Below are positions 54,573-64,000 of a DNA stretch of 64,000 nt, piece after piece; within the stretch, counting starts at the first letter, position 1; each line of letters opens with the position of its first letter. The notes below the pieces were generated by a model. The model was not told where the DNA came from and made no database searches. It worked only from the letters and a program-made list of their open reading frames with translations. Source of the stretch: Closterium sp. Naga37s-1 (taxonomy: Eukaryota > Streptophyta > Zygnematophyceae > Desmidiales > Closteriaceae). The position numbers and the translations under genes are program-made. The DNA is taken from NCBI GenBank assembly GCA_947471745.1, contig CANJKZ010000461.1, positions 253,001 through 317,000 of the forward strand, given 5' to 3'.

Positions 54573-57518
54573 TTACCGTGGGTTCTTAGGCTCGATGACA
54601 CGTGGCGCCGTTGAGATGGCAGCATGGAGCCCGAGGAGTTGCATTCCGGTGACGGTGCTGTCGTGGCGATGCTGCGGGATGACCTCCTGCACATTGTCGT
54701 CGTCGCTTTCTGGTTCTGGTGGGGCTGATGGTGCTGCTCCTGCGCCGTTTCCGCTTCCGCTTCCTCCTGTTGCGCCTCCTGCTGCGCCCGCTCCTTCTTC
54801 TCCTGAATCATCGTTGTCGTCGTCGTCGTCGTCGTCGTCGCGTCGATCGCCTCTCGTGAACTCGCCTCTGGGGTCCTGCTCCAGAATTGCTGCTGCGGCT
54901 TCGTCCTCAGGTGAGGCGTAGCTGTGGCCGTCGTTGGCGTAGACGCGGTTCGCGTTCGTCTGCTCGTCTTCGCGGAACTGCTGGAGGAAGAGGCGCTCGT
55001 AGAAGATGACGTCGCGCGCGTTCTTGATTTTCTGGCTCAGGAGATCCAGAATGATCCACGCCTTGTACTCGTGGCTGATCCCGAGATGGATCCCCCAGCG
55101 CGCGCGGCTCTTGAACTTGCCGATGGTTGATGTTGGCGGGAGGTACTGGACCATGCACCCCCACACGCGGAGCATGGATGTGTCGCCCTTCCTCCCCGTC
55201 CACTTCACGTGCGGTGAGGAGTTGCCGGTGATCGCGGTGGTTGACAGCAGGTTGTGCACCCGTACGGCGTGGTGCATTGCGTGGGTCCAGTAGGTCGGCG
55301 GAAGCTTCGACTGCTTCATTAGCGCCCGCACATTTGTCATGAGAGTGCGATTCGTGCGCTCTGCTACGCCCTGCTGTTGGTGTGCATAGGGGAGGGAAAT
55401 GTGATGCTCGATCCCCTTTTGCGCAAGGTAATCCTGCAGCTCCTTGCTCCTGAACTCCGCCGCGCCATCGGACTGCCAGATCTTCAACTTCTCCCCGGAT
55501 TGCCGCTGCGCGTGCGCCAGCCACAGGCGGAATGCTTCGTATGCTCTGCTGCGCGCTTCCACGTTTACGACCCACACGTGGCGCGTTCCAGCGTCGACGA
55601 AGGTGAGCGTGTAGAGTTCGTCGTTGATGCCGCAGTGTCCCACGTTGAGGAAGTCACAGTAAACTTTCTCTAACTTGGCGTAGCGGTTGGTTCCTGGCTC
55701 ACGCAGGGGGAAGGGCTGGTGACTCAGCGCAGCCTCGGGGCAAACGGTACAAGTGCGCGGGTGAGTTCCGCTTCTTACTTCGGAGCCGTCAGGGCGCATC
55801 AGTGCGCCAGGTGCGAAGACGCCGGCCTCGATACACTTCTTTAGAGTCACGCGCGAAGGGTATCCTAGGCGTTGGTGCCAGATGGCATCGTCGGCGCGAA
55901 AACCGGAGGTGCGCATGTAGCGCGCGAGTGCCTCTGCGGGGTCCTCATCAGGTGCTTGAGCAGGTGTCGCCGCTGCTTCCTCGTTCTCTTCTTCTTCTTC
56001 GTTCGCCGTTGTTACAACAACAGGAGGTTCGACCTCAACTTGCGCTGTTTCTTCTTCCTCTTCCCCCCTTTGATCCTCGCGGAGAGCTCCCCAGCCGCTC
56101 GTCTCTTCGCCAGATGCTGCGCCCCATCCGCCAGTATTTCCGCCGGTTGTGGCTCCCCAGCCACCTGTGTCACCGCCGGTTGCGGCTCCCCAGCCGCCTG
56201 TGTCACTTGTTCCCCACCCGCCAGCGCTCCCCCACCCCCCTTCATTGGAGGCGCTCTCCTTGTCATCCTCCCAAGCGAGCGTTCCGCGCGCCTCAGTGAG
56301 ACTCTTCTGTCGAAGCTCTTCGGCTTCGCGTTGCGCCAGTGCCTCTTCTTCCGCCGGCGAGAGTTTCTGCTTCGAATCGCGCCGATGAGCGTAGATCTCT
56401 GCCGCCTTTTCCTCGGTGTAGGGCCGTGGGTTGCCATGTGCGTCGAAGGTGCCGACACCGACGCCGCGAAGCATCCCTTGGAGGTGCTGGGATGCGGGCC
56501 CGGGGAGAGGATTTTCCGGTGTGCCGAAGACAACCCGTGTGGCTGTTTCCAGCTCCAGTTGCGATAGGCCCTCCTCAGGCGGTGCGTCGCGTTCTGCTTC
56601 GATGATGGCGGCAAGGCCGTGGCCGGCGATCGCGCTTGTCAAGGATGTGGGTGTGTGGCAGTCCCTGCAGACACCATCAGGATCAGGGTCGTGTAGCGCC
56701 AGCTCGCGCGGATGTGGGTGATGAGGCACCCAAGGGCGCCCATCAGGGTGCTTCCAGTCGCGGCGATGGATATGTTCGAAGCGCAGGGGAACAAGGTCAA
56801 TCAGCTCCTGCGAATCGCCGCTGCAGTCGGGAATGTCAAAGTCGAGAACGTACACTCCGTTCTCGGCGTGCGCCCGTCCGATCTGCTTGCGCGTCTTGTT
56901 CGGCATTGTGAAGTGGAGCAGAATGTCGCGCGTCTCGGGGTCGGTGCTGAGGATGACTCCGCAATCCAGGAGTTGCGCCGCCGAAAGCAGGTTGAAACGC
57001 AGGTTCTGCACAATCAGCACGTCATTCAAGGTGATGTGCGTTCTGCTCCCGTGTGCCTTGAGCACAACAATGCCTTGCGCGCTTGCGCGCAGCCGCGTAT
57101 TGTTCGCCACAGTGACGTAAGTGACGGCGGGGGTGGCGACGGCGTTGGATATGTAACGCTCAGAGCCCACCATATGCTGCCCACAGCAGCTGTCCAGGTA
57201 CCACGTGTTGTAGCGCCTGTTGTCGTTTCGCGCGAGCAGCGCCAGTCGCGGAGTGACGATGTGTGGAGTGTCAACCTTCAAAAATTGTTCGCGTGCGATC
57301 CAGTCGATCGGTGTCGGCCGCATGTCAGGTATGTGCGGGGGGCTCTCAAGCAGCGGGACTGGGAGGTTCCAGTCCTGTTTGTCATCGTCGCTGAAGTCGT
57401 GATGCGTGCTGAACGGGTTGTTGTTCGAGGACGCTCCGATTGGGTCAGGCGCCGGCTCGGGTGATAGTGAGTGTGCGCGCGGGCGATGAGAGCCGCTCGT
57501 CATGGTCATGTTCCCCAT
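54573..57518 (-). CDS. Copia pol part 1: protease and integrase
   Basis: 981 aa from the first ATG after gag, same frame as gag. Protease site reads YLDSCCGQHM; the family norm is DSGA, so Gly is Cys. The pre-integrase zinc finger (WHQRLGYPS ... CTVC) and the integrase catalytic core (YCDF, WQSDGAAEF, GVAERTNRTL: D, D, E) follow. A Trp/Gly-rich tandem repeat (GGWGAATGGDTG type) sits between protease and integrase, and an Asp run is near the end. A single in-frame TAA (54575-54573) cuts it from the reverse transcriptase. Confidence 0.9.
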   Translation of the reverse strand: MGNMTMTSGSHRPRAHSLSPEPAPDPIGASSNNNPFSTHHDFSDDDKQDWNLPVPLLESPPHIPDMRPTPIDWIAREQFLKVDTPHIVTPRLALLARNDNRRYNTWYLDSCCGQHMVGSERYISNAVATPAVTYVTVANNTRLRASAQGIVVLKAHGSRTHITLNDVLIVQNLRFNLLSAAQLLDCGVILSTDPETRDILLHFTMPNKTRKQIGRAHAENGVYVLDFDIPDCSGDSQELIDLVPLRFEHIHRRDWKHPDGRPWVPHHPHPRELALHDPDPDGVCRDCHTPTSLTSAIAGHGLAAIIEAERDAPPEEGLSQLELETATRVVFGTPENPLPGPASQHLQGMLRGVGVGTFDAHGNPRPYTEEKAAEIYAHRRDSKQKLSPAEEEALAQREAEELRQKSLTEARGTLAWEDDKESASNEGGWGSAGGWGTSDTGGWGAATGGDTGGWGATTGGNTGGWGAASGEETSGWGALREDQRGEEEEETAQVEVEPPVVVTTANEEEEENEEAAATPAQAPDEDPAEALARYMRTSGFRADDAIWHQRLGYPSRVTLKKCIEAGVFAPGALMRPDGSEVRSGTHPRTCTVCPEAALSHQPFPLREPGTNRYAKLEKVYCDFLNVGHCGINDELYTLTFVDAGTRHVWVVNVEARSRAYEAFRLWLAHAQRQSGEKLKIWQSDGAAEFRSKELQDYLAQKGIEHHISLPYAHQQQGVAERTNRTLMTNVRALMKQSKLPPTYWTHAMHHAVRVHNLLSTTAITGNSSPHVKWTGRKGDTSMLRVWGCMVQYLPPTSTIGKFKSRARWGIHLGISHEYKAWIILDLLSQKIKNARDVIFYERLFLQQFREDEQTNANRVYANDGHSYASPEDEAAAAILEQDPRGEFTRGDRRDDDDDDDDNDDSGEEGAGAAGGATGGSGSGNGAGAAPSAPPEPESDDDNVQEVIPQHRHDSTVTGMQLLGLHAAISTAPRVIEPKNPR

Positions 57519-57557
57519 GACATTGCGGACGGGGGCAGCCTGTGATGGCTACTGCTG

Positions 57558-58730
57558 CTACTTAACTGTCGGGTTCAGGTTACGCGATGGGGGTTGATAC
57601 CCCTGGGCGGGACGCGTGTCGTTCCTCGCGTCTTGTCGGCCGGACCAGTTGCTCGGATTGGTCTGACGAGGGCGAGATCGATGCTTGCATCGGTCCACCA
57701 GGTGCCCGAAATTTCTGCAGATTTTGCAGTAGAGGCGCCGTGGCCGTCGCTCTTCTGTGTTCTCGGCGTAGAAGGCGAGGTGTTCCCTATCTCGTCGTGG
57801 CGCTGGTCGCTGCTGGTCCATATCCCTTTGTTCGACGAGGAGGGCGGCGCAGAGGGCGGCCTCCGAGATGACCCCCTGCTGTCGGAGAAGCGCCTTGCAG
57901 GGCCGCCACTCGGGGCCGAGTCCTTGGAGCACGATATTTACGAAGATTTCCTCAGAAATCGTGGACCCTAGTTTCGCGATTTGATAGCGTAGGCTCCGAC
58001 AGCGATTCAGGTAACTGTTGGCCTTCTCTCCTGGTGCCATTTTGGTCTCCAGTAGCTGCTGGAGTAGACGGCTCGACGACACCGAGTCCTTCGGTTGATA
58101 CACACCATTCAGGTGGCGCCAGGCGTTGAGGGCTGGAGCAGGCGAGGTTTTGTATGAGCGAATGCTCAATTGCTCCGTCGGCGACATATTTCGAAGAAGG
58201 ACCCCGTACGCCATCAGGGACTCGTTGTAGTACTTGATTTTTGCGTCGTCAGTTTCCTCCGTGGGTCCCGAGTAGCTCCCGTCAAAGTAGTGAAAAATCT
58301 GCGCGTTTTGCAGCAGCAGCTCCAGCTCGAAGCTCCAGGTAAAGAAGTCTCTGCCGTCAAAGCACACACTTGTCTTTATTTTTGATATGCTCAAAAACCT
58401 TGATTGCGCAGAGAGAATTGCTTCGTCGCTGGGACAGGGAGTCTTGGGTGTTGAGCCGTTTGTGTCAAGAGAGAAGCCTTGCGGGGCGGAGTTCTGGCCA
58501 TTCGAGGCCGGTTGAGTGGGTTGGGAAGACGTTCCCGCATCGCCATTCCGCAATGTTTGGAGCCCTTGCTCCAGGCTCGTGAGTCGCTGAAGCAGTTGTG
58601 CGAGGACGACGGAAGGGATTGTCGTCGTTTCCTCATTTGTCGCAGCTGGGTTGGGCTGCGCTTCAGCCGTCAGATTCGTCTGACCTCCAGATCCTCCGGC
58701 TCTCACACGTGAGCGTGTGCCGGACGCCAC
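57558..58730 (-). CDS. Copia gag (UBN2-like) protein
   Basis: 390 aa nucleocapsid precursor that packages element RNA. The N-terminus is Ser/Gly-rich, the middle has gag-like NAWRHLNGVYQPKDS and SYLNRCRSLRYQIAKLG segments, and the C-terminus has one CCHC zinc knuckle (CKICRNFGHLVDRC, C-x2-C-x4-H-x4-C). It ends at UAG (57560-57558), followed in the same frame by CAG CAG and a second UAG before pol. Confidence 0.9.
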   Translation of the reverse strand: MASGTRSRVRAGGSGGQTNLTAEAQPNPAATNEETTTIPSVVLAQLLQRLTSLEQGLQTLRNGDAGTSSQPTQPASNGQNSAPQGFSLDTNGSTPKTPCPSDEAILSAQSRFLSISKIKTSVCFDGRDFFTWSFELELLLQNAQIFHYFDGSYSGPTEETDDAKIKYYNESLMAYGVLLRNMSPTEQLSIRSYKTSPAPALNAWRHLNGVYQPKDSVSSSRLLQQLLETKMAPGEKANSYLNRCRSLRYQIAKLGSTISEEIFVNIVLQGLGPEWRPCKALLRQQGVISEAALCAALLVEQRDMDQQRPAPRRDREHLAFYAENTEERRPRRLYCKICRNFGHLVDRCKHRSRPRQTNPSNWSGRQDARNDTRPAQGYQPPSRNLNPTVK

Positions 58731-58793
58731 TTTCCGTTCGCCGAAGATTTCGGTGGTGGCGGTGCGAAGGATTCCTGAGTCGCTCTCATACCA

Positions 58794-59230
58794 TGTTGCG
58801 ATCAGAAGTTGATCACCCTCAGGATCACCTCAGGAAGGTTCGCACAGTCCTAATCTAGTGGTGGTGGGCCCTTGACCTCAATAGCAGAGTGGATGTAAAT
58901 GCTTGAGATAATAAAAACATGCAGTACAAGGAATATAAATAAGATTACAAGGGGATACCAATCGACCTAGCTAGCCATGTACTCTAAGGGGTACATTCCC
59001 TTATTGCAGCGAAATCCAACCGTGCGACTCCAGACAGTTACGAAACTGTTTGGACAGAATCCTCGCCACTGCTGCTGCCTGATGCTGTCTGCCCGACGGT
59101 CCAGATCCTTTCGTAACCGTGTGACTCTTCGTGTCACCTCCGCCTGTCCGTCTTCGTTCTCGGTAGAGCGTGCTTCGATTGCTGCGGTGAGGAGTGTATA
59201 ATAGTGTTTCAACAATCACTATTCGTAACA
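58794..59230 (-). repeat. Copia 5' LTR
   Basis: 437 bases, start of the element on the minus strand; the primer-binding site adjoins at 58793. It contains the element's promoter by family analogy. Confidence 0.93.
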
Positions 59231-59553
59231 CAAGTTTTTTTGGCGGGAGTTACATGTGTGACCATTCGCGTGATTTCTTACATGTTGTTAGTGACTGACT
59301 CCGTGACCCCACTTACCAAACCCGTCAGGAAACCCGATACAGTGGCCGTACGCGTTTTGTTTTTACCATTCACGTTATCGAGTCCCAAGTTGGTTACCCA
59401 TGGCATATTTTCCCTTGTTTGCCCGCTATGTTAAATAGGGTGACAACTACGTTGTGTGACTCCCTCTTCAGGTTGTATGACTCCCCAGCCCCGTCCTCAT
59501 CCAGACAATCACAACTAACGAGGCTCGAGCCTCACCACCACAGGTTCGCCTGC

Positions 59554-61350
59554 ACAATCACAATCACTAATAGGGTGACTGCTAACATACTAAAAAAGCT
59601 GGAGAAAGAGGACGGGTTGGATCTCGGCAAGAAACTGAAGCTGCTCAGTATGGGACTAAGGGAGTACTCGCGGGAGGAGAGAAAGAGGGTGAGGGCGACG
59701 GTCTTACACCTAGAAAGCGTTGTGGAGCTCCTTCGGCACAAGGTGATGAGGTACCCCGGTGGCAAGAGGGCGCAAAGCAAACTGGTGCGGAAGGAGGCGC
59801 ATTTGGAGGCCTACCTTCAGAGCTGCAAGAACCGGATGCAAGTCCTGGCGGGAATCAAGGTGGAGTTGAACGAGGAGGTCCCGTCGCCCTACTTGTCGGC
59901 AAAAATAAAGATGCGGAAAAAGCAGACGATTGTACGGGAAATATCGCACAGGGAAGCGATGTACCAGGGGACGAAAGAGGTGCTGAGGGCGGTGGCGGAC
60001 CACTTCAAAACCGCTTTCAGTGAGGTTGTGCTGGAAGAAGAGGTGGACTGGGGGGCCTTCTCAGAAGGTGCAAAGTTCTCGGAGGCGGACGCCGCGCTAC
60101 TAGACGCAGACTGGACAGAAGCAGAGGTCAAGCAGGCGCTGGAGAGCCTTCCGAAGGGGAAATCCCCCGGGCAGGATGGGCTGCCGGCGGAGTACTTCAT
60201 CCTGCACTGGGACCTGCTTAAGGAGCATGTGATGGGGTTTGTCGGGGTGTTCGCTGGGACGGCGAGGATGCCGGAGAGTCTCTCGACGGCTGTGACGGTG
60301 CTGCTGCACAAGAAGGGGCCAACAGACCAACTAGGGAACTACCGCCCCATCACCCTGCTATTAGTCATGTACAAACTTATTACGAAGGTTATGGCTACAA
60401 GGTTGAAGAAGGTGCTGGGCAAAGTACTGTCAAAAGAGCAACACGGGTTCTTACCGGGAAAAAGCCTGGCGGATGCAGTGTCGGTGGTAGCGGACGCAGT
60501 GGAGGCGGCGAACAGCGGCAAAGAAGACTGGCTGTTGCTGCTGGTGGATTTTCAGAAGGCATACGACACGGTCTCGCGGGCCTTCCTTTTCAAGGTCATG
60601 AAGGAGTTGGGAGTGCCGGAAAGGTTCATCAACTGGACCAGGGGCCTGCATGCAGAAGCAGGAACAAAAGTTATCATTAACGGCTGGTTAAGTGATAGGG
60701 TGGAAATGAACAAAGGCGTCAGACAGGGATGCCCTTTGGCGCCATACCTCTTCCTCTGCGCGCTGGAGCCGCTTTGCAGAGTCACACAACGGGAAAAGCT
60801 GAGGGTCGGGCCAGTTGGAAAAGAGCCGCTCTCGTACGTGGGTTACGCCGACGACACGTCGTTCTTGCTGAGCGGGGAAGCTCAGCTGCGGAAGGCGGTG
60901 GAGGTGTTGGAAGCCTTTGGCAAACAATCGGGGCTGAAGGTGAACTGTGACAAATCGGTGGTGGTGCCGCTGGGAAGCAACAGGGGGGCTCCGGTGCCGG
61001 CGGATATCCCGTACAAGTGGTCAGAGAAGGAGGAACCGGAAAGGCTCCTGGGGGTGTGGATCACGCCTAACGGGGACGCCGGGCCATCCTGGGGGAAGGC
61101 TTATGAAAGGATAAAAGAGGAGTTAAGGAAGTGGGAAACGCGGTACCTCACGACGACGGCAAGAGTAGCGGTTATCAGTTGCTATGTTCTGCCGATACTA
61201 ATGTTTCAGGCGCAGGTCTATTCGCCGCCGGATGAGGTGTGGGAAAAAAACAGGAAGCTCTGTCATGCCTTCGTCTCGGCTGGGGAAGCAGTAGAGGAAA
61301 AGTTTTTCTATCCTTTGGAGCGCATACCTGGCGTGCCTCCCACGGAATGA
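59554..61350 (+). pseudogene. LINE reverse transcriptase (ORF2 fragment)
   Basis: The open frame runs from before 59554 to a stop at 61350. Non-LTR RT motifs in order: WTEAEVKQALESLPKGKSPG, LPAEYF, NYRPITLL, QHGFLPGKS, DFQKAYDTVSR, GVRQGCPLAPYLF, catalytic YADDTSFLL, LKVNCDKS. The catalytic Asp pair is present. The frame breaks near 61330-61350; the next homologous part (RGLGQLDPKLCLDGL) is in another frame, so the protein is disrupted. Confidence 0.88.
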
Positions 61351-61845
61351 CAGGGGCCTGGGCCAGCTCGATCCGAAGCTCTGCCTCGACGGGCTGGTGG
61401 TCCGCAGAATTGGCAAGCTCCTGCATGAGCCGGATGGAACGCGCCGGTGGCTGGCGGAAAAAGCGGCTGGTTTCCCGCAAGGCTGGGCCACGTTGTACGC
61501 ACACCCATCAGCGGCGAAGCAGTGGCAGTAGGGGAGTTAAAGATGGAAGGCAGCGGTGAAAATCTTATGGAAGTCACCTTTTGCGATGCTGCCGGCACCT
61601 GCGAGCAGATGGGAAGTGGAGGAAGATTTCATCTGTTTCAACAGAAACATCATGCATAGGGGAGGGAGTCCTTTCGGTCACCAGATAGGCACGGCGGCCC
61701 TCATCACCACGCGCATACGGGACCTGCTCACCGACGGCCCCGGGGGACGGAGGGGGGTGAAGGAAGAAGATGAGCTGATGATAGAATTTGGGAGCAAGGA
61801 GGCGGCGGTTATGGCAAGGAAAGCCTATGGGGCCATGCCACCAGA

Positions 61846-62496
61846 GTGGAAGAAGCTGGTAGAAGAGCTGGTGTCGGCATAAGAGGTGGCGGCGGCATCA
61901 GGAGTGGTGAGATACATCCTCCGGGGGCAGCCAGCCAGACTCACGTGGGCGGTGGAGGGAGTGGACGGTACGAGGATCATTGCTTCCAGTATGACACTCA
62001 GCGAGGAGGGAAGGCTGGGAGCTCCGACGGGGCGTGCAGACTCCTGCCGATGGCGGTCCAGGAGGGAAGACTGGTACGGCCGGTGGGCGACCCTAAGGCG
62101 AGGCTATTGTCTAGACCCGGGCTTTTCGCTGGGGGAGAATTGGTGCCGTTGCGTCAGATATGGGCTACGCTCTCTAAGTCGAAGGGACGCTCCTGGAGGC
62201 AAGCAGAGTGGGAGGAAGTGTGGGGCAATAAGATTGATTGGAAAAGGGCCATCCAAACTCGGGACTCGATTTGCGTGCCTCTCAAGGCAAGGGACGTGCT
62301 TCTCAGAGTCCACTGCATGAACCTCCAGGTGGGGGAGAGGCTGGATTTCTTCCAGAACAGGATCGACTGTGTGCACTGTGGAGGAGAGGAAACCCTAGCG
62401 CACTGCCTCTACAGCTGCCCGGTCATACAACCGGTCATCGGCGCGCTTAAAGCCCGCAGCCCAAGTTGTTCAAGCTTACTAAGTTTGGCGTTATAG
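61846..62496 (+). pseudogene. LINE C-terminal zinc-binding (zf-RVT-like) fragment
   Basis: KARDVLLRVHCMNLQVGERL is followed by CVHCGGEETLAHCLYSCPVI, the C-x2-C...H-x4-C pattern of LINE C-termini. Same frame register as the RT part but separated by frameshifted sequence. Confidence 0.75.
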
Positions 62497-63293
62497 GTTT
62501 GAGATAAGTGAAGTTGTGGCGAGTGGTTGGGTTCGCGAAACATCTCGCTTCGATGCTGGCTTTCGCTGAGTCAGCCAGCTCCAGTGTGTTGTGCTCGAAA
62601 GTCCCAAGATGCAACTCATTATCTTTCAAGTTTCCCGCTGTCGAGGCCTGGCTTTCAGCGTTCGACCAATCAGAACACTCTGCGCAACTGGTCACCACTT
62701 TTCGCCAACCAGCACACTACACAAAACGCTTTTAATCAAGCTTACTATACTTGACGCGCGCGGTTCGCAACTTGGGCCGCGGGCTTTAAACGATCATTGC
62801 AGATGCTGAACCCGGATAGGTCCTTGGACTCGTTAGGGGATCTACTGTTGGCTTTCCCGAAATGACGTTGACAGCGGCGGTGCTTCGGCAGGTTTGGTTG
62901 GCAAGGTGTGATGCGGCATGGCGCGCGGCCCCTTTTGAACGAAAGAAGGTGGGGCGAGGTGTGGTGTTGGACTTCATGACGCATGCGAGGGTGGTGTTGG
63001 CATCACGAGGAAAGGTGGCAGCAACAGGAGAGGGGGGCAGCTTTTGGAAAACGGATAATTGGTGCCATGTGGCGGCCGATGAGAGGAAACAACTACAGGG
63101 GATCTGCAGTGAGGATGGGCCAACGAGTTGGACGGCCCCTTTTCTTTCCATCTGGCGCAACCCGCGCACTTTCCATCAGCCTCCGTGATATACCATAGGG
63201 GGGATGTGCGGCGCTTCACTTAGCGTAGCCTAGGCCCTCCAAGAATACAGTTACGACTGCGGATGTACCTATGTTTTGATAATATAGTTACAG

Positions 63294-63319
63294 CAAAAAA
63301 AAAAAAAAAAAAAAAAAAA
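63294..63319 (+). repeat. LINE poly-A tail
   Basis: About 25 A preceded by TACAGC and followed directly by the target duplication. Confidence 0.9.
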
Positions 63320-63747
63320 GGTTCGCCTGCCCGGCATTTTTCGTTGCAAAACGTTACGAATCGGTGTGGTGCAATAACCTTCGAGGTACCGATTTCGAAG
63401 ATCCCTCCTTAGATGTACCAAGCCCCATAAGTAGGATAGGTACAGTGGTTGCAATCAGATTGTCCATGCTCGGGGGACTGTAAGCAGGTCAATCAGACAT
63501 TCCTGCCGGGGAAAATATGCCACTAGTAACCAGCATGGGACTCGATAACGTGAATGATAAAAAAGTAACGCATACGGTCACTGTATCGAGTTTCCTGACG
63601 GGTTTGGTATGTGGGGTCACAGATTCAGTCACTAACAACCAGTACAAAATCACGCGAATGGTCACACATGTAACTCCCGCCAAAAATCCTTGAAACTCTA
63701 CAATATTCCCGCTCGCGCCCATGCAATCAGATAACTTCAAAAAAACT

Positions 63748-64000
63748 GCGGCCAATATCATTGATACTCAAAGTATGCCAGAGATGTTTTGCATCCGTAC
63801 TCAACCTCGATTTCACATCGCTCATTGGATCTCGCTTTTCAATCACACTTTTCACGCTAATAACGCATCCGAAATGTGACAGAAACAGAACGCGATCACC
63901 GAACTTAAATATGAACAATTGTATCGAGGTGATACCCAAGAATAGACAAAAAAAAAATGAATACTCAACCCTTACAAAGAAAATCTGTATCGAGCGCAAT
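63748..64000. other. Right window edge, no recognised feature
   Basis: AT-richer non-coding sequence beyond the foldback element's right arm. Nothing recognised. Confidence 0.5.

Larger units (their letters stand above)
52575..59230 (-). mobile_element. Complete Ty1/copia LTR retrotransposon
   Basis: Two 437-base LTRs (52575-53011 and 58794-59230) with TG...CA ends, differing at about four positions by eye, and a perfect 5-base target duplication CAAGT (52570-52574 and 59231-59235). On the minus strand the primer-binding site TGGTATGAGAGCGA follows the 5' LTR (58793 downward; plant copia consensus TGGTATCAGAGC) and a purine tract GAAGGGGGG precedes the 3' LTR. Domain order is gag, protease, integrase, reverse transcriptase, RNase H, which is copia order. 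All coding segments share one reading frame broken by three stops. Confidence 0.95.
59554..63319 (+). mobile_element. 5'-truncated non-LTR retrotransposon (LINE) with poly-A tail
   Basis: Begins at 59554 and ends in a run of about 27 A (63294-63319). It is bounded by an 11-base target duplication GGTTCGCCTGC at 59543-59553 and 63320-63330. It encodes a reverse transcriptase and, further on in shifted frames, a zinc-binding C-terminal domain. No endonuclease domain precedes the RT, so about the first half of a full LINE is missing. Inserted into the foldback element. Confidence 0.88.
52513..63747. mobile_element. Foldback/TIR element (about 0.8 kb) interrupted by Copia and LINE insertions
   Basis: The left arm (about 52513-52574, continued at 59231-59415 after the Copia insertion) and the right arm (about 63507-63747) are inverted copies: both carry GGGCGCGAGCGGGAA, TTTTTGGCGGGAGTTACATG, the TGACCATTCGCGTGAT block, and GGCATATTTTCCC at the inner end. 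Identity is roughly 80-85% over about 240 bases by eye. Removing Copia (6656 + 5) and the LINE (3766 + 11) leaves about 0.8 kb. No transposase. Outer ends and a target duplication could not be fixed. Confidence 0.7.

Noticed and set aside
59231..63747. The LINE plus its flanking inverted arms as one novel TIR-bearing retroelement
   Set aside because: The LINE has its own 11-base target duplication (59543-59553, 63320-63330) inside the arms, so it is a later insertion.

Overview
The window is nuclear DNA from a streptophyte (land plant or charophyte alga). The evidence is GT-AG introns with long C/T-rich 3' ends, an eL38 ribosomal protein gene split directly after its ATG, a plant-type subtilase, a malectin-like leucine-rich-repeat receptor kinase (RLK), three STOP1-type C2H2 zinc-finger genes, a GT14 glycosyltransferase and a Ty1/copia retrotransposon. 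GC-rich exons and heavy CAG/CTG and C-rich simple sequence make a charophyte such as a desmid (Closterium-like) my best guess; that is inference.  Layout: subtilase (+, 100-4519, one apparent frameshift); eL38 (+, 5354-8149); STOP1-like A (+, 10084-12622); a 19.4-kb receptor kinase gene (-, 33670-14248, 13 exons, all phases consistent, 1457 aa) with a 5-kb, 15-bp minisatellite filling one intron; STOP1-like B (-, 38135-35340); STOP1-like C (-, 42174-39953); GT14 glycosyltransferase (-, 47728-43507); a single-exon unknown protein with a PP1-docking-like C-terminus (-, 50708-48651); a small TIR element with a TAG target duplication (51244-51808); and a nested transposon block (about 52513-63747). 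In that block a foldback-type element with about 240-bp inverted ends is interrupted by a complete Copia element (LTRs 437 bp, TSD CAAGT) and by a 5'-truncated LINE with poly-A tail and an 11-bp TSD.  The most unusual theme is that the introns of five genes carry several dozen partial copies of the adjacent exon ends, each still attached to its splice site. Donor copies always lie downstream and acceptor copies always lie upstream of the one full exon. The full exon therefore stays intact, but the splicing machinery faces many near-identical decoy sites. Tandem duplication across exon-intron junctions would explain this. STOP1-like B and C show none that I could see.  Most long open frames in the window (including several of more than 1200 codons at 21-26 kb) are by-products of short tandem repeats, not genes.
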